Source: Stenotrophomonas sp. MMGLT7 (GTDB taxonomy: Bacteria; Pseudomonadota; Gammaproteobacteria; Xanthomonadales; Xanthomonadaceae). Taken from it: a stretch of DNA of 64,000 nt. Under the pieces are notes generated by a model that made no database searches, was not told the DNA's origin, and saw nothing but the letters and a program-made list of their open reading frames with translations. The DNA lies in the NCBI RefSeq assembly GCF_021168555.1, contig NZ_JAJOZS010000001.1:62001-126000 (forward strand). Direction: 5' to 3'. Position numbers and translations under genes: made by a program. Shown here in pieces: positions 48,331-56,213 of this stretch (positions are counted from its first letter, which is position 1; each line of letters begins with the position of its first letter).

Positions 48331-48804
48331 TCAATACCCCTTCAACGCCGGGCACGCCGCGTCCAGCAGCTGCAGCACGGCCTCGCAATCGGCGGGGCGC
48401 TGGCTGTAGCGCTCACGCCAGGTCGCCGCGTCCTGTTCCGCAGCCTCGATCTGCCCGGCCAACTGTTCCAGTGCCGCGGCGTTTTCGGCCTGCAGGGCCT
48501 TGAGCTTTTCGGCTTCGGCCCGCAGCGCCGCAGCGATCTCACCCAGGCGCGCATCGCGGGCGGCCACCGCGTCCTGCAACTGCGACGTAGTGGTCTTGCA
48601 CTCGGTCTCGATCGTGACGATCTGCTGGCCCAGGCTGCGCACCCGCTGCTCACGCTCGAATGCAAGCAGCCCCGCCACCGCGCTGGCGAACGCCAGCACC
48701 GCACACAGCACCTTGAGCCCGTTGCCGCGCTTCCGCAGCCAGCTGAAAAACCGCGCCAGCAGCTTCCAGAACCACGCCCAGATGGCGCGCAGCGCATTGA
48801 TCAT
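48331..48804 (-). CDS. Rz-like inner-membrane spanin
   Basis: A 157-residue protein. A short basic N terminus is followed by one transmembrane helix (LKVLCAVLAFASAVAGLLAF) and a long periplasmic coiled coil (about residues 50-140, rich in Ala/Glu/Gln), the layout of i-spanins. The ATG at 48804 overlaps the holin stop (ATGA). Confidence 0.8.
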   Translation of the reverse strand: MINALRAIWAWFWKLLARFFSWLRKRGNGLKVLCAVLAFASAVAGLLAFEREQRVRSLGQQIVTIETECKTTTSQLQDAVAARDARLGEIAAALRAEAEKLKALQAENAAALEQLAGQIEAAEQDAATWRERYSQRPADCEAVLQLLDAACPALKGY

Positions 48805-49265
48805 GGGGCGTCTCCTTGGTCGCGCCCAGGCATGGGCGCACGGGTGCCGAGGAACTCCAGATAGCGCGGCAGCAACGGCCGCACGGCGATGCCGAGCATG
48901 CCGGCCAGCGGCAGCTGCGGCGCACCGGTGAGCTTGGACCACATCAGCGGCAGCAGATCCACCAGCCACGCCGCCGCCAGCGCGTAGCCGACCACGCCGA
49001 ACGCGAAACCGACGAAGCGGATGCACAACTGCCCGGCGCAGCGGGCCACGCCAGCGCCGGCATCGGGCATCAGTTGCGCGATCACATGCCCGGGCAGGAT
49101 GCCGGCGCCGATGAAGGAGCCGGCCAGCGCCACCAGGAACACCGACTGTCGCGCGCCGAGGATCATCCGCTCGATGTGCTGGGCCTGGTCGGCCGCTGCC
49201 GGCGCAACGGTCACCGCGGCCAGGGAAAGCAGCAACAGCTTGATGGCGCTGACGGGCTCTGTCAC
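48801..49265 (-). CDS. Phage holin
   Basis: A 154-residue protein with three or more hydrophobic helices (KLLLLSLAAVTVAPAAA, VFLVALAGSFIGAGIL, FAFGVVGYALAAAWLVDLLP). It lies between the endolysin and the spanins. GTG at 49265 overlaps the endolysin stop (GTGA). It should form the inner-membrane lesions that let endolysin reach the wall. Confidence 0.8.
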   Translation of the reverse strand: MTEPVSAIKLLLLSLAAVTVAPAAADQAQHIERMILGARQSVFLVALAGSFIGAGILPGHVIAQLMPDAGAGVARCAGQLCIRFVGFAFGVVGYALAAAWLVDLLPLMWSKLTGAPQLPLAGMLGIAVRPLLPRYLEFLGTRAPMPGRDQGDAP

Positions 49266-49810
49266 GGCGCGACCGCCTGCAGCGCCGTGCGGTAGTTGCC
49301 CGTCCACGTCTCCGGCTTGGGCTTACCCGGGCGCCACGTCCGGATGTACAGCGCCCATGCGGTCCCGGAGTCGTCCAGGGCCGGCAGCGCCTGCGGGTCC
49401 GTCCAAAGCAGCAGGCGCGCACAGACTGCGGCGAGGATGTCATCCCGCTCCAGGGCCAGCCAGATCGCGCGCGGCTCGAACGCCACGCCACGCGCCGCGC
49501 AGGCGCGCTGCAGGTACGTCCGGCTTGCCGCGTGCTGGTAGATGCCCCACACGCCGCCGCGGCTGACCTGCGTGCCCAGCTCGAACTGCGCCAGGCCTCG
49601 CGCCGGGCCCTTAACTTCGGGGCGCTTGAGGTCGACCACCTGCCAGCGGTGCGCTAGCCGGCTCTCCTGCAGCATGATCGCCAGGATCATCACTTCCGCC
49701 GGCGCAGACGTCATCCGCGCCGGCAGCGTCGCCAGCGCGGGGCGGATCACCCGCGCCAGCGCGGTGGCGGGAAAAATGGGCAGCGGCAGCAGCGACTTGG
49801 TGGCATCCAT
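49262..49810 (-). CDS. Endolysin (lysozyme/transglycosylase fold)
   Basis: A 182-residue wall hydrolase. The catalytic Glu is in IMLQESRLAHRWQ (about residue 48), followed by GPARGLAQFELGT, typical of lysozyme-like muramidases of temperate phages. No signal peptide, so release depends on the holin. It heads the lysis cassette. Confidence 0.87.
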   Translation of the reverse strand: MDATKSLLPLPIFPATALARVIRPALATLPARMTSAPAEVMILAIMLQESRLAHRWQVVDLKRPEVKGPARGLAQFELGTQVSRGGVWGIYQHAASRTYLQRACAARGVAFEPRAIWLALERDDILAAVCARLLLWTDPQALPALDDSGTAWALYIRTWRPGKPKPETWTGNYRTALQAVAP

Positions 49811-49875
49811 GCCGCCATTGCAGGATGCGGGGATGTCCCACGTCTACCAGAGTGTGGGGCATCCTCGGTGCGCAG

Positions 49876-50217
49876 CTACAGGCATGATCGCAACACAGGG
49901 ACTTCCACGCTCTCCCGCTTGCGGATGCTGATATCGCGGAACTCGATGTCGCTGCCACCGTCGGCAGCCGGGGCGACGCGAATGGTGGCGCCGATCGTTG
50001 TCGATCGCTCGATGGGGTACACATACACCGTCGCATTGCCATCCGGCAGCGCTTCGACCACTGGCCACAATTCGCGGATCTTTGGCATCACGCAGCCCGC
50101 GAATTCCGCCGGAGGCCTAGCCGAATGCAGGGTGGCCTTGGCCGGCTGGGATTGCAACTCGCCATAGCTGGTGCAGCCGCTCAGTAGTAGCAGAACGACA
50201 AGGCTGAGTTTGTGCAT
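49876..50217 (-). CDS. Phage-encoded lipoprotein
   Basis: A 113-residue lipoprotein with lipobox LLLSGC (Cys at about 15). The mature part is mostly beta and ends in VPVLRSCL; CVMPKIRELWP may pair its Cys with it. In this position, between lysis and tail genes, it may be a lysogenic-conversion or superinfection-exclusion lipoprotein. No homologue recognised. Confidence 0.7.
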   Translation of the reverse strand: MHKLSLVVLLLLSGCTSYGELQSQPAKATLHSARPPAEFAGCVMPKIRELWPVVEALPDGNATVYVYPIERSTTIGATIRVAPAADGGSDIEFRDISIRKRESVEVPVLRSCL

Positions 50218-50326
50218 CGTGAAATCCTAATTGGACTTTAAGCAGATAATACGGCACATGTTGCTGCTCGCCTGCGCGGCGATCGAGGACGGCATCGCAC
50301 CGATCGAGTAACAGCGGCCGTCGGCC

Positions 50327-50641
50327 TCACTCGTGCATCGCCTGCCCGGCCCCGCAGTGCTTCGGCCGCCTCGCCTTGACCTCGGCGACCTCGGTGAGCA
50401 AGCGGTCGAGATGGCGCATCGCCCATACCTCACAGCCTCGCCGGCCGGCCTCGAAGCTGCTGCAGCGGCGTGTCACCAGCGGCTCGTCGATACGCAACTT
50501 CTGGCATTCCAGCCGGGCAAACCAGTCGCCGTCGACCCGATCCAGCAGCATCGCGACGATGACACCATCCAGGTGCAGGGCCGTTGCATGAGTGTCGTAC
50601 TGCCAGCGCGGATGCCAGCTCAGGCGGGGATCAAGGTCCAT
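50327..50641 (-). CDS. Hypothetical phage protein
   Basis: A 104-residue protein. DPRLSWHPRWQYDTHATALH and VIVAMLLDRVDGDWFARLEC suggest a small alpha/beta fold; the C terminus is basic. The ATG at 50641 has only a weak ribosome site. The open frame upstream is not supported. Function unknown. Confidence 0.5.
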   Translation of the reverse strand: MDLDPRLSWHPRWQYDTHATALHLDGVIVAMLLDRVDGDWFARLECQKLRIDEPLVTRRCSSFEAGRRGCEVWAMRHLDRLLTEVAEVKARRPKHCGAGQAMHE

Positions 50642-50951
50642 GCCGGCATGCTCGCTGCGCCCGTCGCACCTCGTGAGACGCCGCCTGACCAATTCAGATG
50701 CACGAACCCAGGAATCGTTGCACAAGCATGTCTCGATCTTGACGGATGTGATAGCCGCGAACGCGGTCACAGAGCCCGACGAAAGCGGTTGACCGGCGAC
50801 GCGCGTCGTTAGATACCTTGTTCCGCCGCGTGTCACCGCGTGACAAAAGGGGCGCGGCTCCCGCACTACGCACGTCCTTTCCCAAGCGATGGCCCGCAGC
50901 CGCGCTTGCTGGCGACGTGTGCCCTCTTGCACTGCAAATGGAGATGTTGCT
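50642..50951. other. 310-base gap with no supported gene
   Basis: Separates the leftward hypothetical gene from the rightward nuclease. It should hold the nuclease promoter at its right end, but I see no clear -10/-35 pair or hairpin. Open frames here lack ribosome sites and protein motifs. Confidence 0.55.
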
Positions 50952-51692
50952 ATGCGATTCGGAACCTTCCTCGTTGCCCTTGTCCTCACCGCTTTCAGCG
51001 CCACCGCACACGCCCAAGTCATCAGGCTCGACAAAGGCGGATATCTGCTTGACTACGACTGCACCAACTCGACCGCGATCCGATACGAGTACACCCTTTC
51101 ATTCGATAACGGATCGGCGGCCAGACCTTCTAGTTTCACGCTCGATGCCAGCCTGCCTAGCGGCTGCGCCGGCCAGAAGACGACGTCCTCTTACGCCAGT
51201 GTCCGCTCCGGCTATGACCGCGGCCACCTGGTCACGAGCAACCACATGGATTACAACTCAACGTATATCCGAACCGCGAATCAGATGTCCAACATCGTGC
51301 CCCAGGTCAGCGGCTTCAACCAGGGCATATGGGTGCAGTCCGAGAACGTCGCCGAGTGCTATCGCGACATCAGGCCGGTCACCGTCTACGGCGGCGTGGT
51401 CTATGGCGACGCCTCGAACGACTATTTTGTCAGCAGCCACGGGATCAAAACGCCGGAGTACTTCTGGAAGACCATCGTCACGACCGACCCAGATACAGGC
51501 GCAACGAAGGCGATCAGCTGGATCATCCCCAACGAAACGGGCCTGGGCAGCCTGGACGATTACCTGGTGACGATCGCCGATCTCGAAGAACTGCTCGGCT
51601 CCAGCCATGTGGGAATCAACGTGTCGAGCAGCGTCAAGAATCAACTGCCGAGCGCCACATGGGCGCTTCCGAGCGGCTGCGATTTGAGCTGA
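50952..51692 (+). CDS. Secreted DNA/RNA non-specific endonuclease
   Basis: A 246-residue protein with a signal peptide (MRFGTFLVALVLTAFSATA, cleaved near residue 21). The catalytic DRGH (residues 89-92, in YDRGHLVTSNHMD), the metal-binding Asn in MSNIVPQ (about 114) and the following N..W....E segment are intact, as in the Serratia nuclease (NUC) family. It is rightward, opposite to the phage late genes, and has its own GGAG-type ribosome site, so it is likely expressed from the lysogen and exported. Confidence 0.92.
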   Translation: MRFGTFLVALVLTAFSATAHAQVIRLDKGGYLLDYDCTNSTAIRYEYTLSFDNGSAARPSSFTLDASLPSGCAGQKTTSSYASVRSGYDRGHLVTSNHMDYNSTYIRTANQMSNIVPQVSGFNQGIWVQSENVAECYRDIRPVTVYGGVVYGDASNDYFVSSHGIKTPEYFWKTIVTTDPDTGATKAISWIIPNETGLGSLDDYLVTIADLEELLGSSHVGINVSSSVKNQLPSATWALPSGCDLS

Positions 51693-51742
51693 CCACATTT
51701 CAGGTCCAGCGCCACAGGCGCTGGACCTTCGTAATACATGAC

Positions 51743-52282
51743 TTAGAATACGTAACCTATAAGCCCATCATTATTCGATCCAACTTCGCCGTAGCAATGG
51801 GGATCGAAACTATCCATATGGGCCTTCCGCCATTCGATGCGGCACCTGTAAATTGGCAATGCCCCTTCCACGGGAACCGAGCTAACGTATCCAACAAGGT
51901 GCCCTCCAGAGAAGGGCTGGTGCCCTTCGCAATTGACGTCTAGCGAAGTAAAAAAGTCTTCTTGTCCAGCTACGAAACAGGAATAAATTGGATGAGATGC
52001 AGCGAACGGCGTCGTTGATATAAAACCCAATGTTCCTTCATGTCGCCAGCCCAGTTGCCCCCAGTTCTGTGGAAGATTGAGGTGCGAAAGGCGCTTCGTT
52101 CCCCTTGGCTTGAAATACCTATTCAACTGCACCAGGGTTACCCCTATCGGTAGCGCATAACTGGTTGCGCTTGCCTTTGATACGGCTTCTGACTCCAGAT
52201 CTGTGCTTTGTGCCTGTACGGAACCCGAAAAAACTGAAGTGACTCCCAATACCGAGAAAATCACGATTGCTGCAAACTTCAT
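51743..52282 (-). CDS. Secreted repeat protein, DUF5648-like
   Basis: A 179-residue protein with a signal peptide (AAIVIFSVLGVTSVFSGSV, cut near residue 25). The mature part shows two or three repeats built on an aromatic/His motif followed by GWRHEGTLGFI, LVGYVSSVP or GLIGYVF, resembling the DUF5648 carbohydrate-binding-like repeat. GC content is visibly lower than its neighbours. It converges on the nuclease and may be cargo acquired with it. Function is inferred only from repeat shape. Confidence 0.6.
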   Translation of the reverse strand: MKFAAIVIFSVLGVTSVFSGSVQAQSTDLESEAVSKASATSYALPIGVTLVQLNRYFKPRGTKRLSHLNLPQNWGQLGWRHEGTLGFISTTPFAASHPIYSCFVAGQEDFFTSLDVNCEGHQPFSGGHLVGYVSSVPVEGALPIYRCRIEWRKAHMDSFDPHCYGEVGSNNDGLIGYVF

Positions 52283-52555
52283 GTGATAATGCTCCTTGTA
52301 AGTTCTTTCGCTAGACTGCCGCAAGCTCGATTGTTATCGGCAAAGCTCGCTTAAGGCCCACGTGTCGAGCAACTGGTGACCCGAGCCCGCAGAAGACCCA
52401 GCAGCCCCGCTGGACTCGCCGCGGGGCCCGCGCGGTGATCTGCCTGCCAATCCTTGGCGGCCGCACGCGTTGCTGGTTGGGCCAATATGCCCCGGCGCAT
52501 CGGCCGGGGCTATCGGGGATCAGGCCGATGCGGGGTCAGGATTTCCTGACCCAAA

Positions 52556-54766
52556 TCAGTCTGCAAATCCAGCCGGCCGAACTCCCAGCGCCACCCCAAA
52601 CGCTGCATTACCGACTGCGGCACCGATTTCTTCATACCCTGCCAGCACATAATGGAAAGTATCCATCATCAAGCCGCGGCCAGCAAAATATTTCGTCCCA
52701 GTATGCACAAGCGACACCCCAGCTTCGGTGAGTGCCACGCTGTTCTGCGCCGACCGGATTGCAGCATATTCAGGTGTATCTCCGGTGTTCTTCGTGCCGA
52801 TGCGCGTCATTAGAAAAGGGACCTTCTCGCCGATAACCCCATCAACATTGTTTTTCAAATTCCGGAACAAGTTAATATATTGAGCCTCGGTTATAGAGTT
52901 GTCCGCATCCGTCTCACCTTGCTGCATGTATACACAGCATCCAACAATAGGCAGGTTGAGCGATGCCGCCTGAGAAAGCGCGTTTGTAAGATCAGTCTGC
53001 GCGGTCACCCACGCCCCGCCAGTCGCGTTCCAGCTGTTGACAAGAGAGGTTCCACCCTCGGCACTGTTGACAATGATCGTCCCGATGTTGCCATTCGACA
53101 GTCGCCGAATCTCGGCAGCACATGCCGGCCCCCATGACCCGCGCCCAGATGCCGCCGTCGAGTCGTTGCCAGTCGGGTCTGCAAGGACCTCCAGACTCGT
53201 TGTGCTGCGCACGTACTTGTACGCCTGCCCAGCATCAAACTCGATACCCGACAGCAGAATTGCCCGGCCCGACGTGTTTGACTGCCCGATTGCCCAAATG
53301 AGGATATATCCGGATGGGATATCCACTCCGACTGACGTGTCAGAGGAGCCAATAGCATCCGAGAGATTATCGACAATCCGTCCGATCGTCGATTGCCTCG
53401 ATATTTCGCCGAAGTCGAACCCGATCTGGAGCGTGACCGGAGCTCCGGCGCTGTTCGAATCCTCGAACGATGCAGGATCGCTGCTGTTTGATCCGCTGTC
53501 GTAATAACCGAACGAACCGACCTCAGGGTCGGCGCCAGTAGAATCATGGCGAAGCGAATTGGTCGGCTCATAGAAGCCTACATATTGCCCCGCTTCGAAA
53601 TAAGGCACGTCGGCCACGTTAACTTCGTTGACCCCGGCACTCAACTTGACAAGCGAGGATTCACCGACCCGAGTGAAAGTGTTGCCACTCTTGCTGAAAT
53701 GGTGAACCCTCATCTCGCACGCAGAATTAGCATACGCCCTCACCGTCATAAGCCGAGCATCGGCCGGCAAGGGACGGTTCAACACCCATGTCCGGGTGGG
53801 GTTTGCGGTACTGCCGACCGTTGGGGGCAACGTCTTGCCTACGGTCACGATCTCGCCAAGTCCGATTGCAGTAACTTCTGACTCAACTTCGGCGATACGC
53901 GCAGCAATCACACCATCCGATGGCAAATAAGCGAAAGAAACGCCGACTTGGATTATGTTATTGATCGTAATAGCGCTATCAATGTCAGTGACAGTGGCGC
54001 CGTAGGTTCCAAGGAAATAGCCGCCACTATCTCCCGTTCCGGGAACGCTCGCTACGACGCCAGCCCCTGGATTGAAGCCGATATAATCTCCAGCATCAAC
54101 ACTGAACTGCGGGATATCGGGCAATGATATCGTGTTAAGCCCGGCGGAAACCGGCACGGTCACAAGGGATTTACGTGTGAACACCCACCCGCTGCGACTG
54201 AATGCCGCAATCGTTAGCGTACCAGCCGCCTTGGCGAATACATCAATGCGATAGAGCAGTGATGCAGATTGAATCTGCTCATTCCAGATTGCGCAGGCGG
54301 TATTGCTCATTACGTTCGGCGCGTCAACCGGAGGAACCGACCGGCCAATCGTTTGCACGATACCTAGGTCCGATTTGTCGGCCTTTCCAGCGACTTCGGC
54401 TTGCAACTCCGAAACCCGATCATCGGCCTTAACCCACGCGGAGCCGGTATCCCGCCAGGTGCCGTTGTTATCCGGATTCGGGTCGCTACCGACGAGGATC
54501 AGCCGGTTGGGCGTTCCCGGCGCCGGAAGATCAGCCACCGTCGCCCGCCCTTCATACCCCGCCGTCTGACCAGCGACGGCCGCATCCACCTCAGCCTGCA
54601 TCGCATCCAATGCCGCCTGCTGCGGCGCCGTCACCGGAAGCGCCGCCAGCGGAAACCGCCGCAGTACACGGCCGGCTTCGTCCACGCCGATCATGCTGTC
54701 GCCGATTCCCGGCGTGGCCGGCGGCAGGTCCGCCGCGGGATAGATGTCGTTAGGGATCGTGCTCAT
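52556..54766 (-). CDS. Tail fibre with C-terminal SGNH esterase domain
   Basis: A 736-residue protein. The N-terminal 150 residues (MSTIPNDIYPAADLPPATPG start and a coiled segment) should attach to the tail; the middle is beta-rich; the C terminus (about 480-736) is an SGNH/sialate O-acetylesterase-like domain with the catalytic Ser in AIGQSNTSG (about 489), QQGETDAD and the Asp-x-x-His pair in MDTFH (about 708). It probably deacetylates a surface polysaccharide used as receptor. The C-terminal two thirds has lower GC than the phage average, suggesting exchange. AAGGAG precedes the ATG. Confidence 0.85.
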   Translation of the reverse strand: MSTIPNDIYPAADLPPATPGIGDSMIGVDEAGRVLRRFPLAALPVTAPQQAALDAMQAEVDAAVAGQTAGYEGRATVADLPAPGTPNRLILVGSDPNPDNNGTWRDTGSAWVKADDRVSELQAEVAGKADKSDLGIVQTIGRSVPPVDAPNVMSNTACAIWNEQIQSASLLYRIDVFAKAAGTLTIAAFSRSGWVFTRKSLVTVPVSAGLNTISLPDIPQFSVDAGDYIGFNPGAGVVASVPGTGDSGGYFLGTYGATVTDIDSAITINNIIQVGVSFAYLPSDGVIAARIAEVESEVTAIGLGEIVTVGKTLPPTVGSTANPTRTWVLNRPLPADARLMTVRAYANSACEMRVHHFSKSGNTFTRVGESSLVKLSAGVNEVNVADVPYFEAGQYVGFYEPTNSLRHDSTGADPEVGSFGYYDSGSNSSDPASFEDSNSAGAPVTLQIGFDFGEISRQSTIGRIVDNLSDAIGSSDTSVGVDIPSGYILIWAIGQSNTSGRAILLSGIEFDAGQAYKYVRSTTSLEVLADPTGNDSTAASGRGSWGPACAAEIRRLSNGNIGTIIVNSAEGGTSLVNSWNATGGAWVTAQTDLTNALSQAASLNLPIVGCCVYMQQGETDADNSITEAQYINLFRNLKNNVDGVIGEKVPFLMTRIGTKNTGDTPEYAAIRSAQNSVALTEAGVSLVHTGTKYFAGRGLMMDTFHYVLAGYEEIGAAVGNAAFGVALGVRPAGFAD

Positions 54767-54780
54767 CGTCGCTCCTTGAA

Positions 54781-55167
54781 TTACAGCAGCGCAGCGGCAT
54801 CCGCCGCGCCGGGGTGGATGTTGGCCAGGGCCAGCGCCTGGCGGATGCTGACGTCCAGCAGGTACTGCGCGCCCCACTGCACCGTCGCCGGCGGCTCGCC
54901 GAGCACGGCGAGCAGGCAATCGCGGGCGACGGCGGTGGCGCGGGTGGTGTCCGGGTCGCTGTGCTGCAGCTCGCGCGCGACGGGCGTGCCGGCGGCATCG
55001 ACCACGGCGGCGCCGGCGGCATCGATCGCGCGGGCCGTGGCGTGGAAGCGCAGGCGGCTGCCGTCGATCGACTGCACGCACCGCACGGCCACCAAGGCGC
55101 CGTCGTCCAGCTCCACTGCCTGTTCGCCGGCCTGCACCGGGATGTCATCTCGCTTGCTGTAGCTCAT
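54781..55167 (-). CDS. Small phage tail-associated protein
   Basis: A 128-residue protein between the Hint-domain gene and the fibre. MSYSKRDDIPVQAGEQAVEL starts it; no motif is diagnostic. Position suggests a fibre-assembly or connector role. It overlaps the previous stop by four bases. Confidence 0.5.
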   Translation of the reverse strand: MSYSKRDDIPVQAGEQAVELDDGALVAVRCVQSIDGSRLRFHATARAIDAAGAAVVDAAGTPVARELQHSDPDTTRATAVARDCLLAVLGEPPATVQWGAQYLLDVSIRQALALANIHPGAADAAALL

Positions 55168-56213
55168 TGGATTTGGACTTCCTGTGCCTGTTTCGCGTTG
55201 TGATGAAGGATGTAGGCGCCCGGCCGGGCGCCCGCCCAGAAACAGCGGTCGCCGACGGTGATGTGCTGCACGTCCTGCAGCCCGATGTCGGTCACGCGGG
55301 TGACGGCCTGCCACGCGATCACACCGCCCTGCATGGTTGGCACGTGGCGGCCCAGCAGATCCGGCGCCAGGGCGTAGCCGTCGCGCACGGGGATGGGCGC
55401 CGTGCGCGAGCAGCGAAGCACCACGCCGCCGGCGGTCTCGATCTCGACGCAGGGCACGCGGCGGCGCGCGGCGAACTCGACGATGCCCACCGCCGGCTGC
55501 TCGCTTTCCGGGTCGCACAGTTGCAGCACGTCGCCGACGCCGATGTCGCCCGCCTGGCGGCCACAGGGCAGCCAGGAATCGACGACGACGCAGGAGCCCG
55601 CCCCGCCGCTGCCGCCACCGCCGCCGATCCCGCCGCCGCCGCTGCCGGAGCTGCCAGCGGCGGGGAACGTGAGATCGAGGAACGAGATAGCCACGCGGCC
55701 GTCGGCGCTGGCCGACTCGACGATGTCAGTGGTCAGGTGCAGGGGCAGCGTGCCGCCGAGCAGATTGGGATCTTCGTAGTAGAGGTAAATGCGGACCTGC
55801 TCGCCGGCGGTGCCGTCGATCGTGGCGCTGCTCGCGCCGTAGGTGATGCGCTGACTGCCGATCACCAGCGTGCCGGCGGAGACGCTGATCGTGGCGGTGC
55901 TGGTGCCGTCCTCGGGGCTGACCGCGGCGTAGGTGACCGAGGTGTCGATGTCCCACATCGATTGCTGATTTGCGATGTTGGGGAGGGCGGCCGCGCCGAC
56001 GCGGTTGGTGTTGCCGACGGTGAAATCGCAGTCCACCCATGCCGAGCACTTCCCGCTGGCGGCCACGGCGCGGATCTGCGCCTGGTACTGCTCGCCGCGC
56101 GGCAGCGCGGGCACGGACACCCCCGCGGCGACGGGGAAGCGCTGTTGCTTCCACGCCCCGTCCGTCCCGGCAGGCCGGTAGCGCAGATCCCAGAACAGGG
56201 TCGCGGCGGTCAC
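55164..56213 (-). CDS. Tail protein with C-terminal Hint (intein-like) domain
   Basis: A 349-residue protein. The N-terminal 185 residues are a beta-rich tail-tip region. A Gly/Ser linker (about 187-206) leads into a Hint domain starting at Cys208 (SCVVVDSWLPCGRQAGDIGV, then GDVLQLCDP) and ending in YILHHN (334-339) with ten more residues after it. The block-B position reads CSRTAPIPV with no TxxH histidine. Related Hint domains occur in phage tail proteins of this host group. GTG at 56213 overlaps the tail-tip stop (GTGA). Confidence 0.78.
   Translation of the reverse strand: MTAATLFWDLRYRPAGTDGAWKQQRFPVAAGVSVPALPRGEQYQAQIRAVAASGKCSAWVDCDFTVGNTNRVGAAALPNIANQQSMWDIDTSVTYAAVSPEDGTSTATISVSAGTLVIGSQRITYGASSATIDGTAGEQVRIYLYYEDPNLLGGTLPLHLTTDIVESASADGRVAISFLDLTFPAAGSSGSGGGGIGGGGGSGGAGSCVVVDSWLPCGRQAGDIGVGDVLQLCDPESEQPAVGIVEFAARRRVPCVEIETAGGVVLRCSRTAPIPVRDGYALAPDLLGRHVPTMQGGVIAWQAVTRVTDIGLQDVQHITVGDRCFWAGARPGAYILHHNAKQAQEVQIQ

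Noticed and set aside
50952-51692. Nuclease as a polymorphic toxin with immunity gene
   Set aside because: It has only a signal peptide and catalytic domain, no toxin-delivery domains, and the neighbouring protein is secreted rather than a cytosolic immunity protein.
52556-54766. Tail fibre as a third DGR target
   Set aside because: No segment resembling the template repeat or its conserved flanks (AAWAPASAAWW, GWALAVRPAG) occurs in the fibre.
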